A stretch of 64,000 nucleotides of DNA from Eumeta japonica. Its lineage: Eukaryota; Arthropoda; Insecta; Lepidoptera; Psychidae. This document shows positions 58,896-64,000 of this stretch, in pieces. Both the position numbers and the translations under genes were made by a program. The notes under the pieces are model-generated. The model saw nothing but the letters and a program-made list of their open reading frames with translations, was not told the origin of the DNA and ran no database searches. Each line of letters starts with the position of its first letter. Position 1 is the stretch's first letter. The DNA is taken from contig BGZK01001234.1 of NCBI GenBank assembly GCA_005406025.1, positions 1-64,000 of the forward strand. The letters run 5' to 3'.

Positions 58896-58912
58896 GGGGG
58901 GCTCAGCCCCCC
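58896..58912. repeat. G6/C6 hairpin at a repeat-like junction
   Basis: ggggggct (58896-58903) and agcccccc (58905-58912) pair perfectly around one base. The following aatcgggcttcgtccctttac resembles repeat text I recall from insect genomes with ggggggcttcgcccccc motifs, but I cannot name it. Confidence 0.6.
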
Positions 58913-60709
58913 ATTCCTTAATCGGGCTTCGTCCCTTTACCCCAATTTTGTGTTATCTCCGCATTTGTAATAACAAAATAGTATCTGTGGCACGACCGTT
59001 GCAATATCACACTCTCACAGAATACAATCGCGAAGCAATAATTTTCGCTAATGTAAAAACTAAAATCTAGGAAATCGATACGGTTAAATTAGGTTAGGTT
59101 TTACGTATCAAATGTATTGACTATGTAGAGACACAATAACGTTTTAAATCGTTTCCAACGAGATATGTAGTGTAGAGCAAAAAAGTATTCAGTTACTTAA
59201 AATTAATTATCTATCGATGCATCCATATCGGACCACCGCACCCTGTACATTCGTTATACGGCCACGAGGGCGTCGCCTCACAGGGTGTGGTCGTTTCGCG
59301 AAGTGTGTTAACGATTTTTGCCTGATGATCGTAAGTGATTGCGTCGTGCCATATCGGCGTTGATGATATTGTTTGTCGTGCTACATTATATGATGACACG
59401 CATACAACGGATAAGAGTTTGTTAATATATTCTTTGGAAATTGTCTAATACTGTTTGGTTTTGGACATAGACTCCAAAAAAATGCCATTGGATATGATGA
59501 GATTGTGTATGTACGTTCTGTGATATCTCCAATCAATTCTAGTGAATTACTGTGACACCTCCATGCTTTCGAAAGTTGAATCGCTTGATGCCAGCTGTCC
59601 TCGTATCAGTCGTCAGGCCCAGTCTTAGTTCTTCTTGATGACATCTGGCAGTAATTTTGGCCACTCGTCTTACACGAACCGCAAAACAACTTACGTACAT
59701 CCCTTAATGGAACATTAAGTCCCGCGGTACAATGTGGGCTCGCAATGCTGACACGGTCAAGGTGAAACCTGTACCCTGCAACGGGACATAATCACATAGT
59801 TTGTTAGGAAAAAGACAATCTGATCACGATAAAGTACCATTTTATATGCATAATATAATATTCTAATGATATCGCAAACACAAAATTTGAATTCAAATTA
59901 ACTTGCACACACCACCCGCACACAAATACTAACAACTTGCGAGTTAAGTTACAGCACATTTTTTTTTAATTCTATCGCTATGTTATGCGTCACGGTCATA
60001 TCTGAAATAGATTGCTCAAGCCGCCCGACACAATTAGATGAAATTTGTTAGGATTCTATGCACCCCATGAAAAAACGGAAGCTTTGTAGGATCACTTTCA
60101 TGTCTGTCTATTTATCTGGTGTCGAATTGTAGTCTACTTTACAATTCGAAACGAAATGTAATCTAGTTTAATTGTAAAAGTGATATTTTGAACTACGACC
60201 ATAAACTAAATAATTAAACTTAATAAATATTCGAGAATAGTATACTATATTTACTATCCTTAAAATATAAACACGGAGTTTACGTTTGAAACGCATTTTG
60301 ATTGTTTAGAATGTTCCAAATTGCAATAAATCTTATTTGCTTATTCTGGATATGATATATTTACCTTTTGTTTTTAGAAATGATTTACAATTTTGATTGC
60401 ATTCGAAGAATTTTAGAGACCATTTGTCGAGAGGTGTATCTGTGTGTGCGTGCGAGTGCCTGCTTGCGTATGTGTGTATGTATATACACACAGCCTCCAT
60501 GATCTAACAAAATGTAAATGCTAACAAAATTTTTTTTCATAAATATTAATGTCTCGATGGACTATCGAATAATTTCAAACGGTGAGGAAAAACCGTTCAA
60601 GTTTACAGGAAAGTGCGAATCGTTTACAACAATATTTTCCTTTAAAAGCGGTTTTTCCGTTTTGCATTTGAAGTGCGTATTGCTAACCTTTTTAAGGTAA
60701 CGAATTCGA
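58913..60709. other. Non-coding stretch, one GC-balanced unknown part
   Basis: The part at 59211-59800 is less A+T-rich. A 62-codon minus-strand frame at 59211-59399 reads TTTPCEATPSWPYNECTGCG near its end but matches nothing I know. An imperfect GTGT/GTGC microsatellite lies at about 60434-60490. No gene is called. Confidence 0.4.
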
Positions 60710-61165
60710 AAGTTTTAGTGGTAGGGATCTCGATTTTTCTCAAAAAATACAAAACAACGTGAAAGTGGTTTTTGGTAAACCGATTCCTTAGACCCAATTG
60801 TTATTAACTTTGATTTGTCAGTTGCCGTTTCTAGATTTATTAACTATTACAACAGAGAAAAAACATGAGCTACCTCTTTCAAAATAGACATTTTGCATTT
60901 TACATGTAAACGAAACCGTTTTAAGCCTACAAATTTTCTACATAGATTAATCGAAAAATAAAAACACTTAACAATGCCGGTTATGTTTTTGTGAAATGAA
61001 CCCTAAGTGTTTTTTAAATAAAGAAAACACTGTTTTGTCGCGTAAGACTCAAAAACAACCAAAGACGGGTCTTTTGGTATGCAATACGGCTGTGTGCGCG
61101 GTTCGCGTAAAGGCTGTGCTTCACCTCAAATTAATGGTTTATCACTGCGTTACCTTGAGAGCTAA
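60710..61165 (+). repeat. Dispersed repeat family Z, copy 2
   Basis: It is a same-orientation relative of 51945-52410. It ends with ttatcactgcgttaccttga, matching ttatcactgcgtcaccttaa of copy 1, but lacks the inverted left arm of copy 1's palindrome. The 63-codon frame at 60996-61187 is chance. Confidence 0.75.
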
Positions 61166-61678
61166 TATCTCACCGAATGTGTATTGATATAAAAAAAAAT
61201 CTCTTATGAACTTGTATTGCATTTCAGACTTTTATGAGGAACAACAGACGATGGGGCGTAAAAAAATGTTTACGTCCTCTAAATAGGATCCATAGTTTAT
61301 GAATCCTATTTCTTAAGTTTTAACTTTAATAAATGTTTATACATAATTGGGTGGTTTACTAATACCAAAAATATTATGTATTCTTTATTTAATATACAAA
61401 ATGAAGAAAATTACATTCGGATCAAAAAATAACGAACTATTAACCATTGAAGCCACACATACGCAATCACGCGTCGCAACGTAAACACATCCGCTCACGA
61501 TTTTCGAAAATTTGACTGGAAATAATAGCTTTCCCAATTTCCTTATAAAAAAATAACCTACACTATTGTATAGCGTATAGATAAGATTTTAAGTGTGAAC
61601 CGGCCGACATGAAATAACTGTATGTATTTAATTTTTTGTGGTATTCCAGCTTGGACCTCTCAAATTGAAATGTGTAAT
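61166..61678. other. A+T-rich non-coding stretch
   Basis: Nothing recognised. Confidence 0.4.
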
Positions 61679-61686
61679 GTTTATAT
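61679..61686. repeat. Target-site duplication, left copy
   Basis: gtttatat directly abuts the caggtt end of the MITE. Confidence 0.75.
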
Positions 61687-61858
61687 CAGGTTAGGGCAAC
61701 CTTTTACATGTTGCGAGCCAAACTTTAGTGTGCAAATACGTTCGCGGGCCGCGTTCAAACGTAGGTGCATTTTAAAGCGGTGTTCATAATTTTCAGCGAT
61801 AGACATCAGACATGATTTTTTTCAAAATATCTCGCGGGCCGGCTGTTACCCGCATATC
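61687..61858 (+). mobile_element. hAT-type MITE with perfect 8-bp target-site duplication
   Basis: The element begins caggttagggcaacctttta, resembling hAT terminal repeats (CAGGGGT...CAACCTTTT with GCGGGCCA nearby). It contains gcgggccgcg and ends with gcgggccggctgttacccgc, an imperfect inverted counterpart. It is flanked exactly by gtttatat at 61679-61686 and again at 61859-61866, the 8-bp duplication expected for hAT insertion. At 172 bp it has no coding capacity and must have been moved by a transposase encoded elsewhere. The right terminal bases have diverged from CAGG. Confidence 0.75.
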
Positions 61859-61866
61859 GTTTATAT
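61859..61866. repeat. Target-site duplication, right copy
   Basis: gtttatat, identical to 61679-61686. Confidence 0.75.
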
Positions 61867-62191
61867 AGATATTACAACATTCACAGTATTTAATTTTACT
61901 AATATGCTTTTCTACAAGCCCGATGGAGCTGTGATTCAGGTAAATAATTGTGAAAATAAAACGTTTGAATAACTTTCGATCATTATTTATCAGTTTTCAA
62001 AATAAAGTGCATACTATCGTAAATCTTAATAATATACAAGACCATCAGTATAAGCTGAATTCTAACTGTATATCACTTTCAAATTTATATGTTTTTTCTG
62101 GTGAAATATTTTCCATTTCCATTTTCTTAAATTCTCTCATGTACTGCTATAGTTACATGTATAGTTATATCTCTCATAACAATAACCTCAC
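61867..62191. other. A+T-rich non-coding stretch
   Basis: Nothing recognised. If the exon candidate at 62192-62410 is real, this is intron downstream of its donor on the minus strand. Confidence 0.4.
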
Positions 62192-62410
62192 GGCCTGCAA
62201 CAGACTATGAATCTCCCCGATAAATCATATAACTTTAAAAAGCTTTCGCGTCGTGGATACGGTGTCGTTCCCTCGGGGTCCCGAGGTCGTGTTTCAGCAT
62301 TGCCCTTCAGGAGTTTTACATTGATGGATGACTTTGTGGCATATTCTTGCTTCGTCTTCGTCAATTGTAACCATTCCTTTGCTTCACGGTTACCAACCAA
62401 ACGTCGGTTA
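62192..62410 (-). CDS. Candidate internal exon on the minus strand, unknown protein
   Basis: I do not recognise this protein. On the minus strand a strong acceptor (gacttttattttcag, plus coordinates 62411-62425) is followed by an open frame to a consensus-like donor (gtgagg, 62186-62191). The interval is 219 nt, a multiple of three, with one split base at the start and two at the end, so the exon is phase-symmetric. The frame has no stop and reads like real protein: NRRLVGNREAKEWLQLTKTK, then QEYATKSSINVKLLKGNAET and RPRDPEGTTPYPRRESFLKL. It is charged and mostly hydrophilic. Base composition is less A+T-rich than both flanks. No partner exon was identified. Alternatives are a repeat-derived frame or chance. 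Confidence 0.35.
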
Positions 62411-62472
62411 CTGAAAATAAAAGTCATATCACTATCTGAGTACAAGTAAAGACAGATAAGTAAAGATAGGTA

Positions 62473-62510
62473 AATCGGTTTTGTAAATATTTGTGTTTAC
62501 AAAACCGATT
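62473..62510. repeat. Perfect 15-bp inverted repeat
   Basis: aatcggttttgtaaa (62473-62487) and tttacaaaaccgatt (62496-62510) surround an 8-nt loop. Confidence 0.85.
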
Positions 62511-63059
62511 ATTAATTAATTGTATTCGATTTTAAGTTATATACATTTCTGGTTTTTAAATAATTTCCATTTTTTGTTTTGAAAATGCAAACAGTTAAAC
62601 TATCAGATTGTCTGTGTACCAAACTATCAACAGATACCTACACTTTCTAGCACGTCGCGTGACGTATTAGATGTGCAATTCACGTGAAGGATTGCATGCT
62701 GCATGTTGACGCATGTTGCACCCAAATGTCTAATTATGGATTTCCTCGAATTGACACTTCATACAATAGGATATTTAAAAACTCTTATTTTTTTTATATG
62801 ACAAAACATACATATGCATGTCACATCCGACATAATCAAATAAGATTGTTGCACTCTGGAACATTCTTACAAATCAAAATGCTTCTAAAATATAAACAAC
62901 GCATGGTCGGGTTGGGAGTTCTTTACGTTTTATAAAATACTGCTGTTTTCGAATATTTTTTTATGTGAATGTTTTGTACCTTTAAATTATTTAGCTCACG
63001 AGCACAGGTCCCCTATATTATTATCTCATACAGTAGAAATGATTAAACTAGTGATACCA
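62511..63059. other. A+T-rich non-coding stretch
   Basis: Nothing recognised. Confidence 0.4.
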
Positions 63060-63300
63060 AATATTTCGTGCGGGTGCTTCGTTCATTTGGCGCGTGCCAG
63101 CGGTCGGTGTAACGCAACATGTCGCCGCTAACTTCCCGCGAGAATGTGTTCCAGTCACGCGCTCGGCCCGCGATAGAGGGCGTGATTAGTTTGTTTTGTC
63201 CGCTGACATACGTTGTGATCGCGTTAACGTACTGCGCCCTTGTTTGTGCTAAAATAAATCACAATCAGAAATACATGTGTGTTATATATTTACATTAGAA
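63060..63300 (+). other. GC-rich patch with a short frame carrying a hydrophobic segment
   Basis: A CpG-rich part (63065-63240) contains an atg at 63119 in fair context (caacatg) opening a 59-codon frame to 63298: MSPLTSRENVFQSRARPAIE, then GVISLFCPLTYVVIALTYCA and a short tail. The middle could span a membrane once. It is too short and isolated to call a gene. It might be a 5' untranslated or first-exon region of a gene to the right. Confidence 0.2.
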
Positions 63301-64000
63301 CTATACATGTGTACATATTTTGTACAATTGTTATTTCTGAAATAGCCGCTTTCGTCTCTGTGCATAGGCAGAGTTGTTTATGGCATATTGTTTTGAACAA
63401 TGCAGGCATTTATTTTGCGTGGCTTCCAATTTTTTTCATATTTATTTGAAATCTAAAGAAAATAAGTTCTATTATACTAACTTACACGTAATATGATGTC
63501 GACTCAGATTCGAGTCAGCTTCAAGTATATTTTTCTTATCGTGCTGTAACTTATACAAAATAAAAAATACCTAATTTCACACTTTGTTCATAATTCCAAA
63601 ATTTTGGAATGTGTCACAAATGGCTGGTTTTTTGTCAAATACGCGAAATATACTTGATTTCGAGGCAGTGTGACAGAAACTACTCTAAACTACTCAGCTC
63701 TTCGCGAAGTTTAAGCACGTTTATAGTCGTTAAAATAGTTGAAAAGTCTCGCCTTAGTGATTAACTTATTTCGACGGGCGTATTTATCTAAACTACGCGA
63801 ATGCGACAAAATTAACAAATTCGGATGAAATAACAAAGGAATTAGTTGTGCTAAAAAATGTTTCAAATACACATTTATACTTCACCTATCAAACTTTTAC
63901 TAGCAGAAACTAATATGAATGAAAATCGACAACAACAAGAACACAATTTTTTTAAAATTATTAATTTTCCAAATATATAAAACCGCCGACAGCCGTCGAA
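63301..64000. other. A+T-rich non-coding stretch to the window end
   Basis: Nothing recognised. Confidence 0.4.

Noticed and set aside
59089..59100. ttaggttaggtt considered as telomeric repeat
   Set aside because: Only about two units of the insect TTAGG motif occur, too few to mean interstitial telomere sequence.
63119..63298. 59-codon frame with a hydrophobic segment considered as a small membrane protein gene
   Set aside because: It is isolated, has no homology I recognise, and is explained equally well by a GC-rich non-coding patch. It is kept only as a note in the feature list.
1..64000. CRISPR array, operon, bacterial defence system or prophage
   Set aside because: No array of equal spacers, no clustered long frames and no ribosome-binding sites. 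All coding traces are eukaryotic transposons.

Overview
This window looks like non-coding nuclear DNA from an insect, most likely a moth or butterfly. It is strongly A+T-rich, has no operons, no Shine-Dalgarno sites and no long open frame with a recognisable host protein. It is packed with decayed copies of transposable elements whose mix is familiar from Lepidoptera: mariner, R1-clade and RTE-like LINEs, Helitron, hAT-type MITEs, and short interspersed repeats with sequence signatures I recall from lepidopteran genomes. The order-level assignment is an inference. I found no complete host gene, tRNA, rRNA or CRISPR array. The window is best read as an intergenic region or a very large intron.

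Layout. 0-10 kb: a mariner remnant (480-910), a lepidopteran interspersed repeat (about 1.44-1.64 kb), a MITE (1.67-2.10 kb), a 4 x 28 bp tandem repeat (6.25 kb), a second mariner lineage on the minus strand (6.87-7.90 kb) and a nearly full-length dead mariner (8.55-9.83 kb). 10-20 kb: a CpG-rich patch, another copy of the interspersed repeat (12.2 kb), weak exon candidates near 14.1 and 14.7 kb, and the second MITE copy in reverse (18.9 kb). 20-30 kb: an LTR-like fold-back segment, an RTE-like LINE tail, a possible tRNA-derived SINE, a 3 x 32 bp repeat, a CpG-island-like patch and a LINE tail. 30-46 kb: dispersed repeat families called X and Y here, two more LINE tails of one family plus a scrap, a tandem array of about 100 bp units (35.1-35.7 kb), several CpG-rich patches and a repeat cluster with nested inverted motifs (40.3-41.2 kb). 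46-54 kb: a decayed R1-clade LINE with recognisable reverse transcriptase motifs, a third mariner of the first lineage, the second Y copy, the first copy of family Z, and a Helitron helicase C-terminus followed by a Helitron-like short element. 54-64 kb: a candidate exon at 55.2 kb, the second Z copy, a hAT-type MITE with a perfect 8 bp target-site duplication at 61.69-61.86 kb, a phase-symmetric candidate exon on the minus strand at 62.2-62.4 kb, and a GC-rich patch at 63.1 kb.

No genes here act together in a pathway. What can be read is a history of insertion and decay: every transposase, reverse transcriptase and helicase frame seen is broken. The most useful new observations are the multi-copy families W, X, Y and Z found by comparing the window with itself, the perfect 20 bp palindrome inside the R1-like reverse transcriptase, the hAT target-site duplication, and the two candidate exons with plausible splice sites. 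I saw no convincing previously undescribed functional system.
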